Source: DASYSA01 sp036003885 (GTDB lineage: Bacteria > Acidobacteriota > Blastocatellia > UBA7656). From it: a stretch of 35,062 nucleotides of DNA. The stretch lies in the NCBI GenBank assembly GCA_036003885.1, contig DASYSA010000349.1, forward strand, positions 1-35,062. Reading direction: 5' to 3'. Within the stretch, counting starts at the first letter, position 1; every line of letters begins with the position of its first letter. A program made the position numbers and the translations under genes. The notes below the pieces were generated by a model that did not search any database, was not told where the DNA came from, and saw nothing but the letters and a program-made list of their open reading frames with translations. Positions 7,860 through 15,947 of this stretch are shown here, one piece after another.

Positions 7860-8945
7860 TCACTCAAGCCCCATTTCAGCTCGCGGATTCTCCGGGTTAT
7901 AGCGCGCGTAGCGCTGCAGCAGTTCCTTGGTCTCTTCGCTGATGACCTTGGGCAGCGTGATCTTGACCTCGACAAATTGATCGCCGCGAACACCCCCTGC
8001 GCGCAGGCTTGGGGCCCCCCGCTCTCTAAGCCTGAACTTCTGCCCGGAGTGGGTCCCCGGAGGGATTCTCAGTTTGGCCTTGCCGTCAACGGTGGGGACC
8101 TCGATTCTGGCTCCCAGAGCCGCTTCCGGGATAGTGATTGGAACCGTGCAATAGATATTGTCGCCTTGCCTGTGGAAGTACGGATGCGGCTCAACCCTGG
8201 TTATGATGTACAGATCGCCCGAAGGTCCTCCCATCGATCCGGCTTGCCCCTTGGCAGGCACGCGGACCCGTGAGCCGGTCTCGACGCCAGCCGATATCTT
8301 CACCGGAATCGTCTCACGCTTTGGGAAGGCGCCGGTTCCTCTGCACCTGGTACAGGCCTGGGGCACCAGTCCCGAGCCGCCACACTGCGCGCATCGCGAT
8401 GTTCCGCCAAACATTCCCGGGCGCTGTCCCGCGCCGCGGCAAGCGGCGCAGTTAACCTTTACCCCTTCATTTTCCGCGGGTCCCTTGCAAACCGAACACG
8501 TTTCGTTGCGATCGATCTCGATCCTGGTTGTCAGGCCATGCATTGCTTCATCAAACGACATAGCCAGCGGATACTCGATATCGGCCCCTCGCGCGGCCTG
8601 CTTCTGTTGCTGCGGAGTCTGGCTGCGAAAATTCGTAATGATCTCTGAAAAGATGTCGCGAAAATTGGACGCGCCGAACCTGGAGAAGTCGAATGCAGGA
8701 CCCGCGGCGCCGGCGGCTACCTGATCTGAATAGTAACCGTAGTGATCGTACACCTCTCGCTTTTTCGGGTCGGCGAGGACCTCGAAGGCTTCCGATATCA
8801 CCTTAAAGCGCTCTTCGGCGTTTTGGTCGTTAGGGTTGACATCGGGATGGTGGCGCCGCGCCAGCCTGCGGTATGCCTTCTTTATGTCATCCGCGCTTGC
8901 AGAACGCGGAACGCCAAGCAGTTTGTAGTAGTCGGTGGCGGGCAT
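7860..8945 (-). CDS. dnaJ: Chaperone protein DnaJ (Hsp40)
   Basis: Co-chaperone that stimulates DnaK ATPase and delivers substrates. The 361-aa protein has an N-terminal J domain (about residues 4-70) with HPD at 33-35. A short linker rich in F, G and Q follows, with less glycine than in E. coli DnaJ. The complete cysteine-rich zinc domain (about 150-210) carries all four CxxCxGxG-type motifs: CSVCKGPA, CAACRGAG, CAQCGGSG and CTRCRGTG. The C-terminal substrate-binding domains follow (GDLYIITRVEPHPYFHRQGD). The first zinc motif ends PA instead of the usual G-rich sequence. There is no clear Shine-Dalgarno upstream of the ATG; heptamer array 3 ends about 13 bases before it. It is second in the dnaK operon. 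Confidence 0.95.
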   Translation of the reverse strand: MPATDYYKLLGVPRSASADDIKKAYRRLARRHHPDVNPNDQNAEERFKVISEAFEVLADPKKREVYDHYGYYSDQVAAGAAGPAFDFSRFGASNFRDIFSEIITNFRSQTPQQQKQAARGADIEYPLAMSFDEAMHGLTTRIEIDRNETCSVCKGPAENEGVKVNCAACRGAGQRPGMFGGTSRCAQCGGSGLVPQACTRCRGTGAFPKRETIPVKISAGVETGSRVRVPAKGQAGSMGGPSGDLYIITRVEPHPYFHRQGDNIYCTVPITIPEAALGARIEVPTVDGKAKLRIPPGTHSGQKFRLRERGAPSLRAGGVRGDQFVEVKITLPKVISEETKELLQRYARYNPENPRAEMGLE

Positions 8946-8958
8946 AGGTTAATCGAGG

Positions 8959-9049
8959 GTGATGCGTGATCCGTGATCCGTGATGCGTGATCCGTGATGC
9001 GTGATTCATTCACATATGACTGATCACGCATCACTCGTCACGCATCACG
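8959..9049. repeat. Heptamer inverted-repeat array 3 (unit GTGATGC / GTGATCC)
   Basis: Seven head-to-tail heptamers (GTGATGC, GTGATCC, GTGATCC, GTGATGC, GTGATCC, GTGATGC, GTGATTC), a loop around TTCACATATGACT, then inverted units (GATCACGCATCAC, GTCACGCATCACG). It fills the spacer between the dnaK stop and the dnaJ start, so it is part of the dnaK-dnaJ mRNA. It could set the relative expression of the two genes by stabilising or processing the mRNA. Confidence 0.88.
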
Positions 9050-9051
9050 TT

Positions 9052-10977
9052 TCACTTCTTCTTATCATCGACGTCGACGTACTCGGCGTCGATCACGTCA
9101 TCGCCGCCGCTCGAGCTGCCGGCCGCTGCCCCCGAGGCTCCTTCGGCTCCGGCTGCCGGTTCGCCCGGATTGCCGCCGGTCTTGGCTTGTTGGTACATGA
9201 TCTCGGCGATCTTATGCGAGGCCTTTGCCAACGTTTCATACGCCGCGTTGATTTCGGCGGCGTCTTCGACGTCCAACTTGCTCCTGGCCTCAGTGATGGC
9301 AGCTTCAACCGAGCTCGCGGTGGACGCATCGATCTTGTCCTTATTGTCCGCCAGAGTCTTCTCGGTCTGGTAGATGAAGTTGTCCAGCTTGTTTCGAGCC
9401 TCGATTCGCTCTCGAGCCTTCCGGTCTTCGTCCGCATGAGACTCGGCGTCGCGCATCATTCGGTCTATCTCATCCTTGGACAGCCCGGACGAAGAGGTTA
9501 TGGTGATTGTCTGCTCTCGACCGGTGCCCATGTCCTTGGCCGAGACATTGACGATACCGTTCGCGTCTATGTCGAAGGTGACTTCCACCTGCGGCATCCC
9601 GCGCGGCGCCGGCGGAATACCCACCAGCTGGAACTTGCCAAGCGTTCGATTCTGCCCCGCCATTGGCCGCTCACCTTGCAGCACGTGGACTTCTACAGAG
9701 GTTTGGTTGTCGGACGCGGTTGAGAATGTCTCCGATTTGCGTGTCGGGATCGTGGTGTTGCGGTCGATCAGTTTGGTAAACACACCGCCGAGAGTCTCAA
9801 TTCCGAGGCTCAGGGGCGTCACGTCGAGCAGCAACAGGTCTTTGACCTCGCCGCCCAGTACTCCAGCCTGAATGGCTGCACCGACCGCGACGACCTCATC
9901 CGGGTTGACGCCCTTGTGCGGCTCTCGCCCGAAGAACCCCTTCACCATCTCCTGGACCTTCGGAATGCGCGTCGATCCGCCCACGAGGACTACTTCATCG
10001 ATCTTATTCGTCTTCAAGCCCGCGTCCTCGAGAGCCGCGCGGCATGGCCCGATTGTCTTCTGAAGAATATCCTCGACGAGCTGCTCGAACTTCGAGCGCG
10101 TGAGCTTCATGACCAGGTGCTTGGGCCCGGCTTGATCCGCCGTGATGAACGGCAGATTGATCTCCGTTTCCATAGTCGAGGAGAGCTCGATCTTGGCCTT
10201 CTCTGCCGCTTCCTTCAATCGCTGAAGCGCCATCTTGTCTTTGGACAGGTCGATTCCCTGGTCCTTCCTGAACTCGTCTACGATCCAGTCGATGAGCTTC
10301 TGGTCTATATTGTCGCCCCCAAGGTGCGTGTCGCCGTTGGTCGACTTGACCTCGACCACGCCCTCGCCCACTTCGAGAATCGAGATGTCGAAGGTACCGC
10401 CGCCGAAGTCGAAAACCGCGATCGTCTCATCTTTCTTCTTGTCCAACCCGTAGGCCAGGGCCGCCGCCGTCGGCTCGTTGACTATTCGTTTGACGTCCAG
10501 CCCTGCAATCCTGCCGGCGTCTTTGGTCGCTTGGCGCTGAGAATCGTTGAAGTAGGCCGGAACAGTGATGACGGCCTCGGTAATCTTCTGCCCGAGGTAA
10601 TCCTCTGCCGCCTGTTTGAGCTTCTGGAGGATCATCGCCGAGATCTCAGGCGGTGACCACTCTTTGTCCCCTGCAAAGACGCGAACGTCATTGCCGGCTG
10701 GAACCACTTTGTAGGGCACCATCTTCATCTCTTCGCTGACTTCACCGAAGCGGCGTCCCATGAATCGCTTGATCGAGTACACGGTGTTTTCGGGATTGGT
10801 AACCGCTTGGCGTTTTGCAACCTGGCCAACGAGCCTGTTGCCATCCTTGGCGAATCCAACAACAGAAGGTGTCGTCCTGGCCCCCTCGGCATTCGTAATG
10901 ACGACGGGCTCACCGCCCTCCATAACAGCAACGACCGAGTTGGTCGTGCCTAAGTCAATTCCTATTATTTTACCCAT
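9052..10977 (-). CDS. dnaK: Chaperone protein DnaK (Hsp70)
   Basis: ATP-dependent chaperone of 641 aa, normal length. The nucleotide-binding domain (about residues 1-385) starts MGKIIGIDLGTTNSVVAVME and carries AVITVPAYFNDSQRQAT, NEPTAAALAYGLDKK, VFDFGGGTFDISILE and VLVGGSTRIPKVQ. The interdomain linker VKDLLLLDVTPLSLGIET and the peptide-binding domain follow. A helical lid ends in the usual G/A-rich tail with a terminal acidic motif (VIDAEYVDVDDKKK). It is the first gene of the heat-shock operon, with a sigma70-like promoter and HAIR-like operator upstream. The nucleotide-exchange factor grpE, often located between dnaK and dnaJ in HspR-controlled operons, is absent here. Confidence 0.98.
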   Translation of the reverse strand: MGKIIGIDLGTTNSVVAVMEGGEPVVITNAEGARTTPSVVGFAKDGNRLVGQVAKRQAVTNPENTVYSIKRFMGRRFGEVSEEMKMVPYKVVPAGNDVRVFAGDKEWSPPEISAMILQKLKQAAEDYLGQKITEAVITVPAYFNDSQRQATKDAGRIAGLDVKRIVNEPTAAALAYGLDKKKDETIAVFDFGGGTFDISILEVGEGVVEVKSTNGDTHLGGDNIDQKLIDWIVDEFRKDQGIDLSKDKMALQRLKEAAEKAKIELSSTMETEINLPFITADQAGPKHLVMKLTRSKFEQLVEDILQKTIGPCRAALEDAGLKTNKIDEVVLVGGSTRIPKVQEMVKGFFGREPHKGVNPDEVVAVGAAIQAGVLGGEVKDLLLLDVTPLSLGIETLGGVFTKLIDRNTTIPTRKSETFSTASDNQTSVEVHVLQGERPMAGQNRTLGKFQLVGIPPAPRGMPQVEVTFDIDANGIVNVSAKDMGTGREQTITITSSSGLSKDEIDRMMRDAESHADEDRKARERIEARNKLDNFIYQTEKTLADNKDKIDASTASSVEAAITEARSKLDVEDAAEINAAYETLAKASHKIAEIMYQQAKTGGNPGEPAAGAEGASGAAAGSSSGGDDVIDAEYVDVDDKKK

Positions 10978-11013
10978 TTCCTAATCGCCCTCCAGATTCT
11001 AAAGGTTCGATTG

Positions 11014-11042
11014 ATAATAATATCTGAGTGCGACACTGTCAA
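11014..11042 (-). promoter_or_regulatory. Sigma70-like promoter of the dnaK operon
   Basis: On the minus strand, TTGACA (11037-11042, perfect -35) is separated by exactly 17 bp from TATTAT (11014-11019, five of six matches to TATAAT). Transcription would start near 11006, about 30 bases before the dnaK ATG. This is the strongest promoter visible in the window. Confidence 0.75.
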
Positions 11043-11043
11043 G
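11023..11043 (-). promoter_or_regulatory. HAIR-like operator for HspR overlapping the dnaK promoter
   Basis: Read on the minus strand the site is CTTGACA-N7-ACTCAGA. The HAIR consensus is CTTGAGT-N7-ACTCAAG, so each half-site matches at five of seven positions and the 7-bp spacing is exact. The first half-site contains the -35 hexamer and the second lies in the -35/-10 spacer, so bound HspR would block RNA polymerase. hspR at the end of the same operon supports the assignment. No CIRCE element was seen. Confidence 0.65.
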
Positions 11044-11136
11044 TTTTTTATTAGGTGGCGCCTCAAAGATAAGGCTCGGGATGGAGCGGATGGGTTGGGC
11101 AGATAGTCTTACGTGAGGCAAGGATCTCCGAAATCG

Positions 11137-11175
11137 CAGGATCGAGGGCCTGACCCAGGTCCAGGTCCGATCCTG
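11137..11175. other. Stem-loop between ggt and the dnaK promoter
   Basis: CAGGATCG (11137-11144) pairs perfectly with CGATCCTG (11168-11175), and an inner stem GGGCCTG/CAGGTCC is also possible. It lies just downstream of the gamma-glutamyltransferase stop codon. No T tract follows, so an intrinsic terminator is uncertain. Confidence 0.35.
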
Positions 11176-11199
11176 AGCCCATATCCTCGAATTGCAGTC

Positions 11200-12705
11200 T
11201 TAGAGTGGGATTGCGACGCCTTCGCGGCGCGGATCAGCGACTCCGACGATCGTTCCGTCTTCCAGCACCTCGACTGCGTGCACCCCGCCAAAGAAGAGAT
11301 CCTGCGCCCTTCGTTCATCCACCGGCTGATCGAGTTCCTGTTTCGCGCGAGCCCTGATCGCCGAACCGATATCCCCCTCGAAAAAGAACCTGTTGTCTTC
11401 CCAATGGATGCGACCGGCTGCCACAGCTTGTTCCAGGTTCATGCCCTGGAAAAGCACGTTTCCGATCACCTGGGCCAAAGCGGGAAAGATGCGCACGCTG
11501 CCGGGCGTTCCAAGAGCCAGCCGCGGCTTGACCCCGCTCTCCCCACCCCCGAAGACAACGGTTGGAGCCATGTTTGAAACGGACCGTTTGTTCGGCGCTA
11601 TGGAGTTCGGGTGGCCAGGTTTGCGCTCCATGTCGGCGATGTCGTCGTTCAATAGCACGCCATAACCCTCAGCCACCACTCCGCTCCCGAAAAAGTGACC
11701 GATCGTCTGGCTCATCGACACGATAGTGCCTTCGCGGTCGACTATCACGAAGTGAGTCGTCCCGCCGCCGGGGCTGGGCGCTTCGATACCTTCTACCAGC
11801 CTGGAGAGATCGACCTTCATGAAGTCCGGGTCGCCGATCACCGGGTCGAGTTCTCTGAAGATCGATCGGATCGTGGGGGCCAGCTGAACCGGATCGCTCT
11901 TGTATCGCAAGAGCGTCTGCACGATTCCCGCCCCCCCTCGGGAGGGCGGAGGATTAGTGGCAATCACGTGGCCCGCGATTTCGGCACGCAGCGGCTCGCG
12001 CACCTTCACTTCGTAATTCGCCAGATCGTCCGATCCCCAAACCGGACCGGTTGCGTTGACCGCACGAAGCAGACCGGCGCCCACCTCTCCGGTGTAACAG
12101 ACCTCAAAGCCGCGTTCAGCCACTAACTCCAGAGTTCGAGCGAGGTCTCTCTGAATCAATCTCTCGCCAGACACAAACCGGCGTCCGTTGCTGAGGAAGA
12201 TCCGGGCGCATTCCGGGGCGCCACGCACCGTGCCTTCGAAGAGCGAAGAGCAGTAGACGTAGACGTCGCCCACTTCGAAACCATCCGCTGCCAGGCCTAT
12301 CGCCCGTCTGGCCAGCCTTGCAAGCGGGGTCTTACCACCAAACTTCTTGAGCGCCAGCTCAAGCATTCGGCCAAGTCCGGGGACCGCCACTGACATCGGG
12401 CCGGTCTTCGGCACCCAGGGCAGCATTACTCCTTTCGGATAGATGTAATCCGCGGTCGCGAGCGACGAGAGCTTTCCGCGACCGTCCAGCACTTCGGTCT
12501 TTTCCGCGGAGCCTTGAGGGGCGATCATCATGTAGCCGCCGCCGCCCAGGCTGGAAGCGAACGGCTCAACGACCCCAAGCGCCAACGAAACGGCCACTGC
12601 AGCTTCGACGGCGTTTGCACCTTCGGCAAGGGCTTCGCGCCCGGCCTCAGCCGCCAATCGATGGGCGGCCACAACCATCCCTTCTCTGGAGCTGGCGGTC
12701 TTCAT
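11200..12705 (-). CDS. Gamma-glutamyltransferase (Ntn-hydrolase family)
   Basis: The family cleaves gamma-glutamyl bonds (glutathione and related compounds) after autoprocessing into two subunits. The large-subunit motif GMVVAAHRLAAEAG...GANAVEAAVAVSLALGVVEP and a glycine-rich SLGGGGYMM segment are present. The predicted nucleophile Thr316 lies in GGGTTHFVIVDREG, followed by VSMSQTIGHFFGSGV and LGTPGSVRI, which corresponds to the family's GSPGG region. At 501 aa it is shorter than E. coli Ggt. The N-terminus (MKTASSREG) has no signal peptide, whereas classical Ggt is periplasmic, so this enzyme may be cytoplasmic or start further upstream. It is monocistronic between the dnaK promoter and a membrane-protein gene. 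Specificity (transferase, glutathione hydrolase or acylase) is not predictable. Confidence 0.88.
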   Translation of the reverse strand: MKTASSREGMVVAAHRLAAEAGREALAEGANAVEAAVAVSLALGVVEPFASSLGGGGYMMIAPQGSAEKTEVLDGRGKLSSLATADYIYPKGVMLPWVPKTGPMSVAVPGLGRMLELALKKFGGKTPLARLARRAIGLAADGFEVGDVYVYCSSLFEGTVRGAPECARIFLSNGRRFVSGERLIQRDLARTLELVAERGFEVCYTGEVGAGLLRAVNATGPVWGSDDLANYEVKVREPLRAEIAGHVIATNPPPSRGGAGIVQTLLRYKSDPVQLAPTIRSIFRELDPVIGDPDFMKVDLSRLVEGIEAPSPGGGTTHFVIVDREGTIVSMSQTIGHFFGSGVVAEGYGVLLNDDIADMERKPGHPNSIAPNKRSVSNMAPTVVFGGGESGVKPRLALGTPGSVRIFPALAQVIGNVLFQGMNLEQAVAAGRIHWEDNRFFFEGDIGSAIRARAKQELDQPVDERRAQDLFFGGVHAVEVLEDGTIVGVADPRREGVAIPL

Positions 12706-12874
12706 AAGCGCAGTATCCTAGCACAGCTACGTTGCAAATCTTAATCGCGCGAGGCAACCCGCGAGTTGGTGCTCCGATGTACTGGTGCTCCGCACAATGG
12801 GACAACTGAAAACGGGTCGATCCCTCACACCCCACGCGCGGGGAAGTCCCTGCCCAACTTTCACAGGGTTTGAC

Positions 12875-13327
12875 CTAGTCTGCGGGTGTCGCCCTCTTGC
12901 GGCTGGCGAGAGCCGTTCCGATTGCGCCGAAGATAACCATTAGTGCGCCAGGTGGCACAAGCCAGATCCCCATACCCGGATCGCCTTCGGGGTGCCATAC
13001 TCCGCCCAGCAAGAAACCCAGCGGCATCAGGACAGCGCCAATCCTAAGTGCACCGATCGCGATCGGCGGAGGACGGATTTCAAACAGACGCACGCAGAGT
13101 GCGGTCGATATCAACACGAGCGACAGCAGTGTTCCATGTGTGTGGGCGAGACGAAAGAGTTCACGACGCTGGCCGTCTTCCAGGAAGGCAGGGATCTTGT
13201 ATCCGAGGAGACCCTCGAGCAGCAAGCCGAAGCTCATCCAGATCGCGATGCTCACCCAACCCTGTAACAACAGGCGTTCGACCATCCGCGGCATCGCGGT
13301 CGTGGATTTCTTTTCCACCTTTCCCAT
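12875..13327 (-). CDS. Four-helix integral membrane protein, hypothetical
   Basis: A 150-aa membrane protein with four predicted helices: about residues 22-42 (GWVSIAIWMSFGLLLEGLLG), 63-83 (HGTLLSLVLISTALCVRLFE), 90-110 (IAIGALRIGAVLMPLGFLLG) and 120-143 (MGIWLVPPGALMVIFGAIGT). The sequence RLAHTHGT at the start of helix 2 contains two His residues, as in some haem- or metal-binding membrane proteins. No family assignment is possible. It begins 72 bp downstream of the octaheme cytochrome gene on the same strand, so it could be a membrane partner of the cytochrome; that is context only. A GGGAA and a more distant GGAGG precede the ATG. Confidence 0.75.
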   Translation of the reverse strand: MGKVEKKSTTAMPRMVERLLLQGWVSIAIWMSFGLLLEGLLGYKIPAFLEDGQRRELFRLAHTHGTLLSLVLISTALCVRLFEIRPPPIAIGALRIGAVLMPLGFLLGGVWHPEGDPGMGIWLVPPGALMVIFGAIGTALASRKRATPAD

Positions 13328-13399
13328 TTCCCGTCTCGCCTCCAGTCTCTGTTGTCGCCGAGTTGCCGAGTTGCTTCGCCAACAGCCAGACTCCTGGTT

Positions 13400-15151
13400 T
13401 CATTCTCCTACTCGGATATCAACATCTACTCGCCTATGACGCAGCATTTCGGCCAGCGCGAAAGCACGCTCTCTAGCCTCCGGATGAAAGATGTCCCGCC
13501 ATTGATTCGCCGACCTCTCGCGTGCGTCAGGTGAAGCCAGATAGTCGAGCTTCGCGATCTTCCGATCGCCGTTTGCCAGGCCGTTGGCCGCGAAGAACCG
13601 CACAATCGGATAATTATCACGAAAAGCCTCCGCTAACAGCGGTCCCGCCCACGCCGGGTCGGGCTTGACGGGACCCCCACCTCCCAAAGCTTCGGCAGCA
13701 AGCGCGCGAGTCAGTGCATCTCCGGCAAACAACTCGCGAGGTCCCTCGGGTAGATTGAATTGTTCGTCTCCGGCAAGTTGGGCGGTCGCGAATCGCGCGG
13801 GCCACAGGCTCTTCGCCGCGCCAATCGTCCAGTTCAATGACTTGTCGAGATGGCACTGGTTGCACGCATTCGGGACGGATGCTGTGACCGTCAGTTGTGG
13901 ATCGGGCACGGTGATGTCGTGAGTTGGATGAACGGACATCACTCCGTAGACCACTCGCGGCATATGGCAGTTGTAACAACGGCTGCCCGATGAGTCGCCC
14001 TTGTGCCGAGTATGCGCGGCCAGTGCGAGATCTTCCTTGTACTCCTGATGACACGTGAGGCAGGGTTTATCCGTCCGGTTCTCATTGGTGATCTGGCCTT
14101 TTGGATCGCCCCCGTGCATGGAGTGACAGGTCAGGCAGTTGATCTTATGGTCCGAACTGCCGCCCACGAAACACCGCGAACGAAGGATACCCTGGTACTC
14201 ATAAGCGGTCAGGCGCGGTGAGCCATTCGCCCAGAACCGGTTGGCAAACGAATAGTCTCCCACGCGCGTTTCCCTTGTGACCACACTGTAGAACTGCGAG
14301 AGGTCTTCACCGGCATTGTAAGGATCCCCCGTTCTAAAGATCTCCTGAATGAGTCCCATTTCGGTGGGTATTCGTTGCCCGTGGCAATGACCGCACACCA
14401 TCATTGAACGCTCGGGAGTCAGCTTACGCGGATTGACGATGTGGGTCTGGGAACCAGCGGAGATTCGCCACAGGCTCCGAGTCAGCGGCGAGGAGGCAGC
14501 CTCTGCGTGCTGGGCCGCCGCTCCATGACAGGCGCCGCATGCGATACCAAGCTCCGCGACCTCGGTGTTGAACTTCTGTAAGCCGGCATCCAGATTCGGC
14601 TGGGCCTTCACATTATGGCAGAACACGCAATTTGAATCCCACTGCGTCTGGTGCTGAAAGTAGTTATTCCCATCGGGATGAAAAAAAGAACCATTGAGAC
14701 TGATCCACCGGCGATTCACCAGATCGTAGGCGACGGGCAAACGCACATACTGGCCCGGCTTCTTAGTCAGATACTGCTCGATGCGGCGCGACCCTACCGT
14801 ACGATCGATTGAGTGAGACTCCGACCTCCCATCAGGATAGGTCAACGTCATTGAGAAGAGGGCGCCGCGCTTTTCCATTCGGGCCTGGATTCCGAGATAT
14901 TCGAATGTGTTGTTGTGATCGAAGTCCCCCTGGACCGAATCGGGTCGAGCCTCCTGGGTCATGCGGCTGTGAAAAGTCCGGGACCACGAAGCGAAATGAT
15001 CGGTATGGCAGGCAACACAACTCTTCGACTTTACGTAGTCGGCATCGAGGTGACCGGCGCGCGTTCCCTTGAAGCTGGGCCGAACCGCGAGCACCGCCAC
15101 CGCGACGGTGAACCCAACGAGTGCAGTGAGCGCAAGTGACCTGGTGAGCAA
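13400..15151 (-). CDS. Octaheme c-type cytochrome, exported
   Basis: A 583-aa protein with an N-terminal hydrophobic signal or anchor (about residues 4-23). It has eight CxxCH haem-attachment motifs: CVACH 45-49, CVFCH 175-179, CGACH 205-209, CGHCH 253-257, CLTCH 339-343, CLTCH 364-368, CYNCH 392-396 and CNQCH 430-434. The paired CxxCH arrangement in 339-434 is typical of multihaem electron carriers. The C-terminal ~120 residues have no haem motif and are helical, with HEAT-like sequence (NYPIVRFFAANGLANGD). It is probably periplasmic or outer-membrane associated and transfers electrons. It lacks the CxxCK motif of NrfA and is not recognisable as hydroxylamine oxidoreductase. The start is TTG (15149-15151) with GAGG eight bases upstream. 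The pgsA-like gene is upstream across array 4. Confidence 0.9.
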   Translation of the reverse strand: MLTRSLALTALVGFTVAVAVLAVRPSFKGTRAGHLDADYVKSKSCVACHTDHFASWSRTFHSRMTQEARPDSVQGDFDHNNTFEYLGIQARMEKRGALFSMTLTYPDGRSESHSIDRTVGSRRIEQYLTKKPGQYVRLPVAYDLVNRRWISLNGSFFHPDGNNYFQHQTQWDSNCVFCHNVKAQPNLDAGLQKFNTEVAELGIACGACHGAAAQHAEAASSPLTRSLWRISAGSQTHIVNPRKLTPERSMMVCGHCHGQRIPTEMGLIQEIFRTGDPYNAGEDLSQFYSVVTRETRVGDYSFANRFWANGSPRLTAYEYQGILRSRCFVGGSSDHKINCLTCHSMHGGDPKGQITNENRTDKPCLTCHQEYKEDLALAAHTRHKGDSSGSRCYNCHMPRVVYGVMSVHPTHDITVPDPQLTVTASVPNACNQCHLDKSLNWTIGAAKSLWPARFATAQLAGDEQFNLPEGPRELFAGDALTRALAAEALGGGGPVKPDPAWAGPLLAEAFRDNYPIVRFFAANGLANGDRKIAKLDYLASPDARERSANQWRDIFHPEARERAFALAEMLRHRRVDVDIRVGE

Positions 15152-15164
15152 TAGTGACGCCTCT

Positions 15165-15284
15165 GATTTTGGATCTTAGATTTTGGATTTTAGATTTTGG
15201 ATTTGGGATTGCCGGAACTTGAGCGGTCCCGCAATCCAAAATCCAAAATTGGCAAGGGTTCCGGCAATCCAAAATCTAAAATCC
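15165..15284. repeat. Heptamer inverted-repeat array 4 (unit GATTTTG / GATTTTA)
   Basis: The left arm is GATTTTG, GATCTTA, GATTTTG, GATTTTA, GATTTTG, GATTTGG, GATTGCC. The right half, in two blocks (15231-15250 and 15263-15284), carries the inverted units CAATCC, AAAATCC, AAAATCT, AAAATCC. The final C of the array is the first base of the pgsA stop codon complement (CTA, 15284-15286). At the other end it stops just before the GAGG of the cytochrome gene. The two right-hand blocks repeat the sequence TTGCCGGAA inverted, suggesting a nested duplication. Confidence 0.85.
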
Positions 15285-15940
15285 TAGTGGTTCCTGACGA
15301 TTTTCACGCCTTCGACTACGTAGTCGGCTCCTGACAGAACTACCGAGGCTAACACAATCCAGTAGCAGGGCGGCATGAGATAAGTCAGCACTCCGGCGGT
15401 ATGTAGAACCAGGAACGTGAAGATGAAACAAAACTCTACGGTCGTATTGACTCTGCCAAGCATCGTGGGCTTGAACGCTGTAAACCGCGTCGCAAGGTAG
15501 ACCACAAGTGATCCCAAAAGAATCAACAGGTCGCGGCCGACTACGGCGGCGGCAAGCCACACTGGAATCGAGGGGAACGATTCGTGAGCGAGAGCCAGCA
15601 CTACGAACGAAGCAGTGGTCAGCAGCTTATCGGCCATCGGATCGAGAAACCGCCCGAGCTCCGATTGCTGGTTGAAGTGGCGAGCCACGTAACCATCGAA
15701 GAAGTCAGTGATCCCCGCAGCGAAGAAGACAATCAACGCAAGTCCCAGTCTGCCCTGGTTGATCAAATACAGAAATGGGATTATTAGAACAATACGAGCC
15801 GCGGTCAGCAGATTCGCCGTCGTCCACACGCTTGCCTTAACCTCTTGCGTGACTCCCGAGCTGCTCTCTAAAGCTCCGGGTAGAGAACCTGCAAACTCTC
15901 TCTTTGCCGGTTCCTGCCGAACCTCTGGATAAAGGTCCAC
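15284..15940 (-). CDS. CDP-alcohol phosphatidyltransferase (PgsA-like)
   Basis: Membrane enzyme transferring a phosphatidyl group from CDP-diacylglycerol to an alcohol acceptor, probably glycerol-3-phosphate. The CDP-OH signature DG-x2-AR-x8-G-x3-D-x3-D is complete in DGYVARHFNQQSELGRFLDP followed by MADK. Several hydrophobic helices surround it (TANLLTAARIVLIIPFLYLI, LALIVFFAAGITDFF, WLAAAVVGRDLLILLGSLVV). The GTG at 15940 was chosen because GAGG precedes it at 5 bases and it lies 7 bp after the upstream stop. An ATG at 15991 would give 17 more residues and a 44-bp overlap with the DUF58 gene. The enzyme could be PgsA or a cardiolipin synthase of the CDP-OH type. Confidence 0.88.
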   Translation of the reverse strand: MDLYPEVRQEPAKREFAGSLPGALESSSGVTQEVKASVWTTANLLTAARIVLIIPFLYLINQGRLGLALIVFFAAGITDFFDGYVARHFNQQSELGRFLDPMADKLLTTASFVVLALAHESFPSIPVWLAAAVVGRDLLILLGSLVVYLATRFTAFKPTMLGRVNTTVEFCFIFTFLVLHTAGVLTYLMPPCYWIVLASVVLSGADYVVEGVKIVRNH

Positions 15941-15947
15941 ATGCGCC

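Noticed and set aside
8959..9049. Assembly artefact or adapter concatemer as the source of the repeats
   Set aside because: Units differ at every locus, are imperfect, and are always confined between intact genes, which an artefact would not respect. Raw-read confirmation is still the proper test.
9001..10656. Long plus-strand reading frames opposite dnaK (for example 9916-10656)
   Set aside because: They are antisense shadows of a highly conserved gene in GC-rich sequence, with no recognisable domain or ribosome-binding site.
11014..11100. CIRCE element (HrcA operator) upstream of dnaK
   Set aside because: No TTAGCACTC-N9-GAGTGCTAA-like sequence is present; the inverted half-sites fit HAIR instead.
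12706..12874. Direct repeat TGGTGCTCCG around 12765-12800 as a regulatory site
   Set aside because: Only two short copies occur, with no promoter or symmetry around them; this may be chance.
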